From Plesiocystis pacifica SIR-1 (GTDB lineage: Bacteria; Myxococcota_A; Polyangia; Nannocystales; Nannocystaceae), in the NCBI RefSeq assembly GCF_000170895.1, contig NZ_ABCS01000006.1, positions 114,488 through 178,487 of the forward strand: DNA of 64,000 nt, in the 5' to 3' direction. The notes below the pieces were generated by a model. The model was not told the DNA's origin. It ran no database searches and was given only the letters and a program-made list of their open reading frames with translations. Shown one piece after another: positions 1 through 6,712 of this stretch (position 1 is the first letter of the stretch; the number at the start of each line of letters is the position of its first letter). Made by a program: the position numbers and the translations under genes.

Positions 1-277
1 TGCGGTGCGCGTGCTCGATCACCGCCGAGCGCTCGAGGTCGGCCGCGAGCGCGCGGTGGCCCGCCTTGGTGCAGCGACGCGCGCTATCCTCCAGCCACTG
101 CGGCCGCGCGCGCAACACACCCGCGTGCAGCACGTAGAGCTCCACGAGGGCCGCGAGCAGGACGCGAGGGTCTTCGGCGCTCACGCGGATGAGCTCCCCA
201 CAAAAGCGCCGCAGGGTCTGACGGCTGCCATCGATGCGTGGCGTGTAGTGCTCGTCGAGGTGGATCGTGGTGGTCAT
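1..277 (-). CDS. Partial unrecognised protein (N-terminal 92 residues)
   Basis: A reading frame opens with ATG at 277 and runs without a stop off the left edge of the window. A purine-rich GGGAG lies about seven bases before the ATG, a good ribosome binding site, which supports this start. The visible part begins MTTTIHLDEHYTPRIDG and continues as a probably all-helical segment with a Cys and several His and Arg residues. I do not recognise the family. The spacing of helices and late Glu/His residues would allow a haem-oxygenase-like or ferritin-like fold, but that is a guess. The gene is preceded by a 383-base AT-richer gap that should hold its promoter. Confidence 0.6.
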   Translation of the reverse strand, partial: MTTTIHLDEHYTPRIDGSRQTLRRFCGELIRVSAEDPRVLLAALVELYVLHAGVLRARPQWLEDSARRCTKAGHRALAADLERSAVIEHAHR

Positions 278-660
278 ACTGGCTCCCTGTGTCCGATCGC
301 AGGTGTGAAACTGGAAGGTTTTGTTCCTCTCCAAATGAGATGTGCTCAAAGGTGCGTAAACGTTCCCTTTGTTGAAAAGCTGCGCGCGATCGAGCAACGA
401 CGCAACTCAAATTCCGATTCCAGTATTTTCAGAAAATTTCCGTTCATATCCAAATTGCGAGATTGCGCACGATAGGAGCGTTTCCGCGTGAAAACGCCAG
501 ATTCGATCCTGAGCCGCATTCAGCCGATCTTCACACCAGCTGGAGCCCCCGAGAACCGATGCGCATCAAACGCCTGTTTCTTCGGATTTTAGGCTCGCCC
601 TCGCCCGTGACCAGGCAGACACCTCTGGGGGCGATTTAAAAGCCAACATTGCAAATATCA
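278..660. other. Non-coding gap, AT-rich for this genome
   Basis: No convincing gene is present in these 383 bases. The stretch is clearly poorer in GC than its surroundings, especially around 400-470. It contains a perfect short palindrome, ATTTTC-A-GAAAAT, at 425-437. It lies downstream of the minus-strand lipoprotein gene and upstream of the partial minus-strand gene, so it probably carries the promoter of the latter. No strong -35/-10 pair could be assigned with confidence. Confidence 0.5.
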
Positions 661-1401
661 TCATTCCGAGAGTTGCCACTTCGTGTAGCGCTCGACGACC
701 CGCATGTCCCCTTCGGGGAAGTGCACGGTCTGCCTCCGCTCCACCGGCAAGCCGTCGCGCGCAAACCACAGCGTGGCCTCGCCCACGTCCTGGCCGTCCA
801 CGCGCACACCGAAGTGCAGCGGTCGAGCCTCATCCTCGCCGAGGGTCTCGACCGCGCCCACCTTGGGGTCTGCAGAGCCCAAAGCGGTGCTCGCCTGCCC
901 TTCGAGGTAGCTCGGCATGGCCCCGGCCGTCGCCATGGCCAGGTTGTGGAGCAAGCCCTGGCGCGTGAGGCCGAGGACGATGGCCTGCTCGAGGCCGGCC
1001 GGCCGTGGTCCGCTCGCCGTCAACGCGCCGGCCACGAGGACCTCGAAGGCGTCCGCGCTCCCTCGCCAGGCCAGCTGCTGCTCCGCGCCGGCGAAGGAGC
1101 CGACCGCGTCGAGCTCGACGGCGCCGCCGAGCTCCCAGCGCAGGCGCCCCTCGAGGGTCGACTCGACCGCGCCGCTGGACTCGATGGCGAACTCGAGCTC
1201 CACCGCCCCGGCCGCTGACAGCCGCGCTTCGAGGCCGTCGAGGCTGGGCTCGGCCCACGCCGTTGGGGCAGCGTCGCCTGGGCCAGGCTCGTCCGCCTGC
1301 TGTGGTGACCTCACCGCGCCCTGCGTCGAGCTCGAGCTCGCCGAGCACCCGAACAGGCCGAGACAAAAGAACGCGCTGAGGGCCGCCGAGCTCCGGAGCA
1401 T
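661..1401 (-). CDS. Small lipoprotein, possibly LolA-like fold
   Basis: This 246-residue protein starts with MLRSSAALSA, a hydrophobic signal peptide and the lipobox LFGC (Cys19), followed by a Ser-rich segment. It is therefore a predicted lipoprotein. The open frame extends upstream to 1692, but only the start at 1401 puts the signal peptide at the N-terminus. The mature part alternates short strands. The C-terminal half (residues about 185-246) has the look of LolA/LppX-type or DUF2092-like sheets that end with a phrase of the type DGLPVERRQTVHFPEGD. No catalytic residues were identified. A function in carrying lipid or lipoprotein would be an inference from the fold guess only. Confidence 0.75.
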   Translation of the reverse strand: MLRSSAALSAFFCLGLFGCSASSSSTQGAVRSPQQADEPGPGDAAPTAWAEPSLDGLEARLSAAGAVELEFAIESSGAVESTLEGRLRWELGGAVELDAVGSFAGAEQQLAWRGSADAFEVLVAGALTASGPRPAGLEQAIVLGLTRQGLLHNLAMATAGAMPSYLEGQASTALGSADPKVGAVETLGEDEARPLHFGVRVDGQDVGEATLWFARDGLPVERRQTVHFPEGDMRVVERYTKWQLSE

Positions 1402-1422
1402 GCCGCCATCATAAGACCGTCG

Positions 1423-1540
1423 CCCTGCCCCACGCCCACGACTCAGAGGGTCGGCCAAAACGAGTTTGGCCAACCCTCTGTCTGCTTTAGCCGTCGTGGA
1501 CGACGCCACACCCTCCCTGCCCCACGTCCACGACTCAGAG
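1423..1540. repeat. 26-bp direct repeat pair flanking a palindrome
   Basis: The 26-bp sequence beginning CCCTGCCCCACG occurs at 1423-1448 and again at 1515-1540 with a single mismatch (C to T), in the same orientation. Between and partly within the first copy lies the palindrome at 1444-1480. The pair sits in the 291-base gap between two minus-strand genes, where no gene is supported. Confidence 0.8.
1444..1480. terminator. 37-nt palindrome, possible terminator hairpin
   Basis: CAGAGGGT at 1444-1451 pairs with ACCCTCTG at 1473-1480. After one mismatch, GGCCAAA at 1453-1459 pairs with TTTGGCC at 1465-1471 around a five-base loop. The result is a 15-bp stem interrupted once. It lies about 210 bases beyond the stop codon of the minus-strand gene 1693-2514, so it could terminate that transcript, or it could be an operator or repeat-element core. 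No T-tract follows on either strand. Confidence 0.5.
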
Positions 1541-1692
1541 CAGAGACCGTGAACGAATCCACGCCCCGCTCGCGGGGGCGACCACACGCCCTCTCCAAGG
1601 CACGAACTCCATTGCCCCCACGACCCAAGCGGAGGAGCGGGTAGCGACGGAGCGCCCCCGGCTCCAAGACGTCCGTGGGGGCAAACCAGCAC

Positions 1693-2514
1693 TCAGGGCT
1701 GGTTCTTCTTGAGGGTCTCGAGCTCCTGCTCGAGCGTCTGGACCTTCTCGGCCAGCGTCGCCACGAGCTCGATGAGGTTCACCCGCCCAGCGCGGTCCCC
1801 CTGAGTCTCCGCCTCGATGTTGACCTCGTCGAGGAGATCACGCAGGGCCTCAGCGCGGCTCTCCACGACCTTGACCACCTTGGGGTCGACCCCCGCGAAG
1901 TTGCGGAAGCCGGCGACGGCGTAGGGCGAGACGCGGTAGCCCTTGAGCCGGTCCTGCTTGGAGAGGATCGCGGCCTTGGGGTTCGACTTGGGGTTTGACT
2001 TGGGGTTCGAGGTGCCGGCCTCGGCCTTGGGGTCCTCCTCGAGCTTCACCCACAGCCCGTTGTCGACGTAGACGCCGTCTCGACCGTGGAGCTCGCCGTC
2101 GACGCGCAGGTCGCTGCGGACCCGGACGCCGCCGGTGTAGTCCTTGTTCCAGTTGAGGACCAGCTCGTCCTCGTGGCCGTGGACCAGCGCCCGGCGGTAG
2201 GGCGAGTTGCTGCCCTTGCGCCGCGAGCTCCCGCCGTCGAGCATCAAGTCCCAGGCCTTGAAGCCGACGACGTTGGAGGTCATCGTGATGTGCCGGTCGA
2301 ACTTGACGCCCCCGGAGATCGTGACGCCGTCGGGGTAGTCCCCGCCGTAGTTGATGGTCAGGCCGTCGGCGTGGTTGTGGACCATGGCGCGGCGCGTGCC
2401 GTTGTTGTTCTTGCGGCGCGATTGGTGATCGAGCATGAGGTCGTGGGTTCGGCAGCGAAACCACTTGCCCTCGCCGATCAGCCAGTCGTTCTCGAGTTTG
2501 ATGTCACTTGGCAT
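1693..2514 (-). CDS. Unrecognised two-repeat protein with coiled-coil tail
   Basis: This 273-residue protein is the third gene of a minus-strand cassette. Two copies of a unit of about 50 residues are visible in the first 145 residues. Each has the order DLMLD, a basic Ser-Arg-Arg patch, RRA(M/L)VH, a Gly/Asp loop, and a strand with (T/V)xN and DYxGGV. After a linker holding three NPKS-type repeats (about 171-182), the last 35 residues form a predicted coiled coil (LAEKVQTLEQELE). The architecture of tandem beta repeats plus a C-terminal coiled coil resembles fibre or trimeric stalk proteins, but no known family is assigned. There is no signal peptide. The start at 2514 lies 15 bases after the stop of the preceding gene. 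Confidence 0.8.
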   Translation of the reverse strand: MPSDIKLENDWLIGEGKWFRCRTHDLMLDHQSRRKNNNGTRRAMVHNHADGLTINYGGDYPDGVTISGGVKFDRHITMTSNVVGFKAWDLMLDGGSSRRKGSNSPYRRALVHGHEDELVLNWNKDYTGGVRVRSDLRVDGELHGRDGVYVDNGLWVKLEEDPKAEAGTSNPKSNPKSNPKAAILSKQDRLKGYRVSPYAVAGFRNFAGVDPKVVKVVESRAEALRDLLDEVNIEAETQGDRAGRVNLIELVATLAEKVQTLEQELETLKKNQP

Positions 2515-2529
2515 GGTTGGGTCCTGTTT

Positions 2530-3600
2530 TCAGCCTGGAAGGGCACCGATCTTCTTTGCGAGGTGGAGCTTGCTGACCTTGGGCGAGTGCGCCTCGCCCA
2601 GGGTCGCAGCGGCGCGGGCTTTGTCCGCGCCTCGTCCGAGGTGGTCGTAGATCATCGCGGCGTCGAAGCGGCTCGCCTCGCCGCCGCGCTCGAGCATCTG
2701 CGCCCGGCGGATGCCCATCAGCCGCGATCCGCCGATGGCCTCGCTCCACGCCGCGCGCGACTCGAGCAGGCGGGAGCCCCGGGCCTTGGCCCCGAGCTCG
2801 CGGCTGGAGTCCGACAGCGCGTCGCGGGTCAGGTTGCGATCGCGCAGGCGCAGCCCCGCGCCGAGGCGGCCGCCGTTGGCCAGCAGCCGCTGGTGGCGGT
2901 CTCGGGGGCTCTTGCCGGCGTGACGCCCGAGCTGATCGAGCTTGGACAGCGCCTCCGAGCGGCCCCGCGCCCCGAGCTCGGTCCAGGCCAGATCGGCGCG
3001 GGCCTTGGCCAGCATGATCGGGGCCTGGTCCGAGTGGGCCCGGGCCTGCGCCGCGATCAGCTGGTTCGCGGCGGCGTGCAGCTGCGGCAAGGTCGGGGTC
3101 GGCCACGCGTGGTGGTCGTGGGTCCGCTGCCACAGCCAGGACACCGCGAGCGCGGTCCGGGCCTCGCCGTGGGTGTCGAACTCGAACTTCCCGGCCTTGA
3201 TCGTCGCGTCGACCCACTCGACGTCGAGCAGCGCGTTGTAGATCAGCACCCGGCCCAGGGCCTCGGCGCCGAGCCGCTTGAGCCGGCCTCGCTCGAGCTT
3301 GTTCTTGGCCCACGCGGCCTGCTCGAGGGGCTTGGCGAGCTCCGGGTGCGCCGCGTACAGGGCCACGGCGATGTTGGAGCGCGTCGCCCGGAAGGCCGAC
3401 CCGACCGCGAAGGTCTCCACGTGGGACAGCGGCCGGTAGCCGCCGACTTGCAGGTTGATGCCCTCGCTGAGCTCGACGCCCGCCATCGCGAAGCCGAGGG
3501 GGTCGTCGCCGCTGATGCGGTTGCGCCGTGCACGACGGCCCACGCTGCGGGCGTCGTTGGTCCAGGCCAGCTCGACGACTTCATCCTCCAGAACGCTCAT
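2530..3600 (-). CDS. Unrecognised basic helical protein, 356 aa
   Basis: The start ATG at 3600 overlaps the stop of the upstream gene in an ATGA arrangement, which fixes the start and implies translational coupling. The frame is open further upstream only as a shadow of the neighbouring gene. The protein is rich in Ala, Leu, Arg and Lys and is predicted mostly helical, with no signal peptide or membrane segment. Residues about 1-130 contain a more varied region, followed by repeated amphipathic helices to the end. No motif was recognised. Its place as the middle of three coupled genes suggests it acts with the two flanking products. Confidence 0.8.
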   Translation of the reverse strand: MSVLEDEVVELAWTNDARSVGRRARRNRISGDDPLGFAMAGVELSEGINLQVGGYRPLSHVETFAVGSAFRATRSNIAVALYAAHPELAKPLEQAAWAKNKLERGRLKRLGAEALGRVLIYNALLDVEWVDATIKAGKFEFDTHGEARTALAVSWLWQRTHDHHAWPTPTLPQLHAAANQLIAAQARAHSDQAPIMLAKARADLAWTELGARGRSEALSKLDQLGRHAGKSPRDRHQRLLANGGRLGAGLRLRDRNLTRDALSDSSRELGAKARGSRLLESRAAWSEAIGGSRLMGIRRAQMLERGGEASRFDAAMIYDHLGRGADKARAAATLGEAHSPKVSKLHLAKKIGALPG

Positions 3601-5225
3601 GACAACCTCCGGAGCTTCATGGTCCAGGTGTGCTTGGTGTCCCCGCTGACCGTCCCCCTGGCCTTGAAGCGGAGCGTGTTCGTGCTGTTGTTCCTCGACA
3701 AGACCGTGACCCCGGCCGAGCCCGAGACCGCGTCGAAGTAGTGCGGCCCGTCGGCGGTGATCTCGACGCGGTCGAGCTTCTCGTTGAAGGGATCCGTCCC
3801 GTCCCACTCGACCCCGCAGTCGCGGATGACGATCGGCATGTCGTCGACGGTCCAGAACCGGAACGCGCGGTTGTGGGTATAGGAGTCGTCCTCTTCGATG
3901 TGGTCGTCCGTCCACCACGCCGCCCACTGACCGTTGACGCCGAAGTACATGTGCCAATCGTCGTACCACTCGTCGGTCTCGTCGGCGCGCACGGACTCGA
4001 AGGTCAGCTCCCACTCGCGGAGCGTGTGGTTGCCCCGCTCGCTCCACCCGACCTCGACCATCGCGTAGTAGCCGACCGGGATGCCGCCGACCCCGGACAA
4101 GTCGACGTTCACGTCGAAGGCCGCGACCCGCCCCTGGTTGTCGTAGACCGGGGCGAAGGTCGGGCGCTGAGCGTGCGCCGCGACGGTGGGCGTGAAGCCG
4201 CGGGGGTAGTTGTGGCTGCGGCTCCATAGCCTGAACGCGAGGTCTCCCCCACCCTCGGCCGGGTCGTCGTGTTGGCAACGCTCGAGGAAGTCGTCGAGCT
4301 GCCCGCCGCCGTTGACCGTGATGATCTCCGCGAACACGATCCGCCAGCGCAGCACGGCGGTCTCGCTGGGTCGGGGGACCGGCGGGAACACCCGATGCGC
4401 CAGCGGGTGCTTCTTCAGGTTGGTCGGCCAGCAGTCCGTGGTGTCGCCCCAGACCCCGTTGGGGATCCCGCCGAACTCGTCGTTCCAGCGCGCGTCCTCC
4501 TCCCCGGTGAAGCCCCCCGACAGGCCCATGCCGATCGAGGCCTGGGTCACCGGGACCCGGGCGTTGTGGTTGCCCACCGGGCCCGCGGTGGTCCGCTCGC
4601 GGACGATGGTGTGGCCCGGGTGGATCTCGCAGCTGTAGGGCGGGTGCCCCTGGTCCCAGATGTGCCGGCCCCAGCAGGTCACGAATTCGCCCCAAAAGGG
4701 GCGCCACTGCAGCGGCATCGAGCCGCTCTCCCACTCGTTGTGGATCTTGACCTTCTTGGACTGCCCCACGTTCAGGCCGGTCTGGTGGTCGGTGAGCAGG
4801 TACATGCAGTGCGGCGAAGGCAGCATGTCCCAGTTCCAGTCCCGGGTCTCGTGGTTGCTCGGGAAGTCCGTGTAGGTGACGCGGCTGTAGTGCTGCAGGC
4901 CCGAGATGAAGTGGCTCTTCTCGGTGGTGACCGCGTTCCAGTCGGGCCAGGTCTCGGCCACCACGCGGTCCCGAAAGTCTCGCTCGCGCCACACCGTCGC
5001 GTAGCTCATCGGATCGCAGTGGGTCTCGACCCAACGCCGCACCGAGCTCGTGTTGCTCTTCGAGCCGTCTTGCCCGGCGTGTCGCTGGATGGTCTCGCGC
5101 ACGCTCACGATCTCGCCGCCGTCCATGTAGATGGACGTCGACGCCTCGATCGAGTGGTCGCGCGCTAGATTCCCGCGGCCGAGACGACTAAACATCTGCC
5201 GGAGGCTGAAAGTCCCAATCGCCAT
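3597..5225 (-). CDS. Unrecognised large Trp/His-rich protein, first gene of cassette
   Basis: The protein has 542 residues from the ATG at 5225. The frame continues to 5378, but that would overlap the divergent transporter, and the segment MAIGTFSLRQMF looks like a natural N-terminus. It is rich in Trp, Tyr, His, Asp and Glu, and predicted mainly beta. A striking patch at about residues 185-205 reads WGRHIWDQGHPPYSCEIHP; the Asp, two His and Glu could bind a metal. The C-terminal 200 residues look like a beta-sandwich, including the segment YFGVNGQWAAWW. I have a weak recollection of similar D-x-G-H...EIHP patches in hypothetical secreted proteins but cannot name a family. It overlaps the next gene by four bases. 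Confidence 0.8.
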   Translation of the reverse strand: MAIGTFSLRQMFSRLGRGNLARDHSIEASTSIYMDGGEIVSVRETIQRHAGQDGSKSNTSSVRRWVETHCDPMSYATVWRERDFRDRVVAETWPDWNAVTTEKSHFISGLQHYSRVTYTDFPSNHETRDWNWDMLPSPHCMYLLTDHQTGLNVGQSKKVKIHNEWESGSMPLQWRPFWGEFVTCWGRHIWDQGHPPYSCEIHPGHTIVRERTTAGPVGNHNARVPVTQASIGMGLSGGFTGEEDARWNDEFGGIPNGVWGDTTDCWPTNLKKHPLAHRVFPPVPRPSETAVLRWRIVFAEIITVNGGGQLDDFLERCQHDDPAEGGGDLAFRLWSRSHNYPRGFTPTVAAHAQRPTFAPVYDNQGRVAAFDVNVDLSGVGGIPVGYYAMVEVGWSERGNHTLREWELTFESVRADETDEWYDDWHMYFGVNGQWAAWWTDDHIEEDDSYTHNRAFRFWTVDDMPIVIRDCGVEWDGTDPFNEKLDRVEITADGPHYFDAVSGSAGVTVLSRNNSTNTLRFKARGTVSGDTKHTWTMKLRRLS

Positions 5226-5336
5226 GGTCGACCATTCGATACACCATCGAGCCTGTGCACATATATGACCTGTCGCACGAGCATTGCCCACCCCGAGGAT
5301 GTGGCCGCTTCGCAACGACTCACCGATGATGGTGGG

Positions 5337-6554
5337 ATGATCGAGGGAGCCGAGCCCGGCCCGCGCCCCCAGACGCACGCGGTGCGCAGCTTCGCGGCTC
5401 TGTTCTGTACCGACGCGCTGCTCCGCTCCGCCTATCAGGTCGGGAAGAGCCCCGTGCTGCCCGTGTTCGCGGCGAGCCTCGGCGCCGGCGATGCGCTCTT
5501 GGGCCTGATCGTCTCGGTCTCGGTGATCACCGGGCTCGTGCTCAAACCCATCATAGGGGTCGTTTCAGACCACTGGGGGCGTCGTGGCTTGCTGCTGAGC
5601 GCCGTCGCGCTGTTCACCCTGGCCCCCTTCGCCTACGGGTGGATCGCCACCCCACACCAGCTCGTCGGGCTTCGCCTAGCCCACGGGTTGGCCACCGCGA
5701 TCTTGGGCCCGGTCAGCGTCGCGTGGATCGTCAGCCTGCGCGCGGACGGGCTCGGCACGCGGCTGGGTTGGTTCGGCGTCGCGCGAACCATCGGCTATGT
5801 GGTCGGGCCCCTGGCTGGGGGTCTATTGCTCACACGCATGGACGCCCCCGAGATCTACCGAATGGTCGGTCTAGTGAGCGCAATTGCATTCATCCCGGCG
5901 CTCCTGTTGTCTCCACCCCCTCGACCGGCCGAGCCCCGGGAGCGCGCGAGCTTTGGCCAGCGCCTGCGCAAGCTGAGCGAGGTCGCCCGTCGGGCCCCGG
6001 CCCTCGCCATCGTCGGGACCTTCGAGGCGACGATGTACGTCGGCCTCTACGCCCTCAAGACCTTCCTGCCCCTCCACGCCCTCGAGCTCGGCCTCGACCT
6101 GGCCTGGGCCGGGGCCATGCTCTCCCTCCAAGAGGGCGCCCACCTGGTCGCCCGCCCGCTCACGGGGATGCTCGCCGACCGCTGGAGTCACCGGGGCTGC
6201 ATCGCCCTCGGGCTGACCGTGATCGCCGGGGCCCTGGCGCTGCTCCCCTTCACGCACGGGCCCCTGCTGGTCGCGGCGAGCGTCCTGCTCATCGGCGTGG
6301 GCCAGGCCATGATCACGCCCGCCGCCAGCGCCCTGGTCGCGCTGCAGATCGGCGAGCGGCACCTCGGGGCCGGCATGGGCCTGATCGGCTCCCTGCGCAA
6401 CGCGGGCAAGGTCGTCGGCCCCATCCTCGGAGGCCTGCTGATCGCCTGGACGAGCTTCTCCTTTGGGATGTTGATCCTCGCCCTGATCCTCGTCCCGTGC
6501 GCCCTGTGGGTGTCGCGGATGCCGATCGGCGCTGGCGCCTCCCTGTCCCGCTGA
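5337..6554 (+). CDS. MFS transporter
   Basis: A 405-residue membrane protein of the major facilitator superfamily with about 12 hydrophobic segments in two six-helix halves. The loop after the second helix carries the family signature around SDHWGRRG, and the second half has its counterpart ADRWSHRG. The sequence resembles the drug/metabolite efflux branch, but the substrate cannot be read. The start is uncertain. ATG 5337 leaves 111 bases to the divergent cassette start, enough for two promoters. ATG 5265 would add 24 hydrophilic residues, leave only 39 bases, and has no ribosome binding site; GTG 5301 is a third option. Confidence 0.9.
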   Translation: MIEGAEPGPRPQTHAVRSFAALFCTDALLRSAYQVGKSPVLPVFAASLGAGDALLGLIVSVSVITGLVLKPIIGVVSDHWGRRGLLLSAVALFTLAPFAYGWIATPHQLVGLRLAHGLATAILGPVSVAWIVSLRADGLGTRLGWFGVARTIGYVVGPLAGGLLLTRMDAPEIYRMVGLVSAIAFIPALLLSPPPRPAEPRERASFGQRLRKLSEVARRAPALAIVGTFEATMYVGLYALKTFLPLHALELGLDLAWAGAMLSLQEGAHLVARPLTGMLADRWSHRGCIALGLTVIAGALALLPFTHGPLLVAASVLLIGVGQAMITPAASALVALQIGERHLGAGMGLIGSLRNAGKVVGPILGGLLIAWTSFSFGMLILALILVPCALWVSRMPIGAGASLSR

Positions 6555-6668
6555 CGCTCTCTCCGAGAGCGTGTGGCTCGGATCAAATGACCGTGCCGTG
6601 GCGTGGATTTGGACCCCCCTCCTGGGCGCCCGCCCTGAAGGTTGGCTCGTGTATTCTCGTCGACTCAG

Positions 6669-6695
6669 CTTCGACTCCGCTTCGACTCCGCTTCG
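6669..6695. repeat. 11-bp tandem repeat before lipoprotein gene
   Basis: CTTCGACTCCG is present twice in tandem (6669-6679 and 6680-6690) followed by a partial third copy, CTTCG. The copies are spaced by about one helical turn and end 17 bases before the ATG of the lipoprotein gene at 6713. Confidence 0.7.
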
Positions 6696-6712
6696 TTCCA
6701 GTGGTCTTTGTC

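Noticed and set aside
5..475. Plus-strand open frame at the left edge
   Set aside because: It overlaps the partial minus-strand gene, which has a ribosome binding site and better composition, and continues into AT-rich non-coding sequence.
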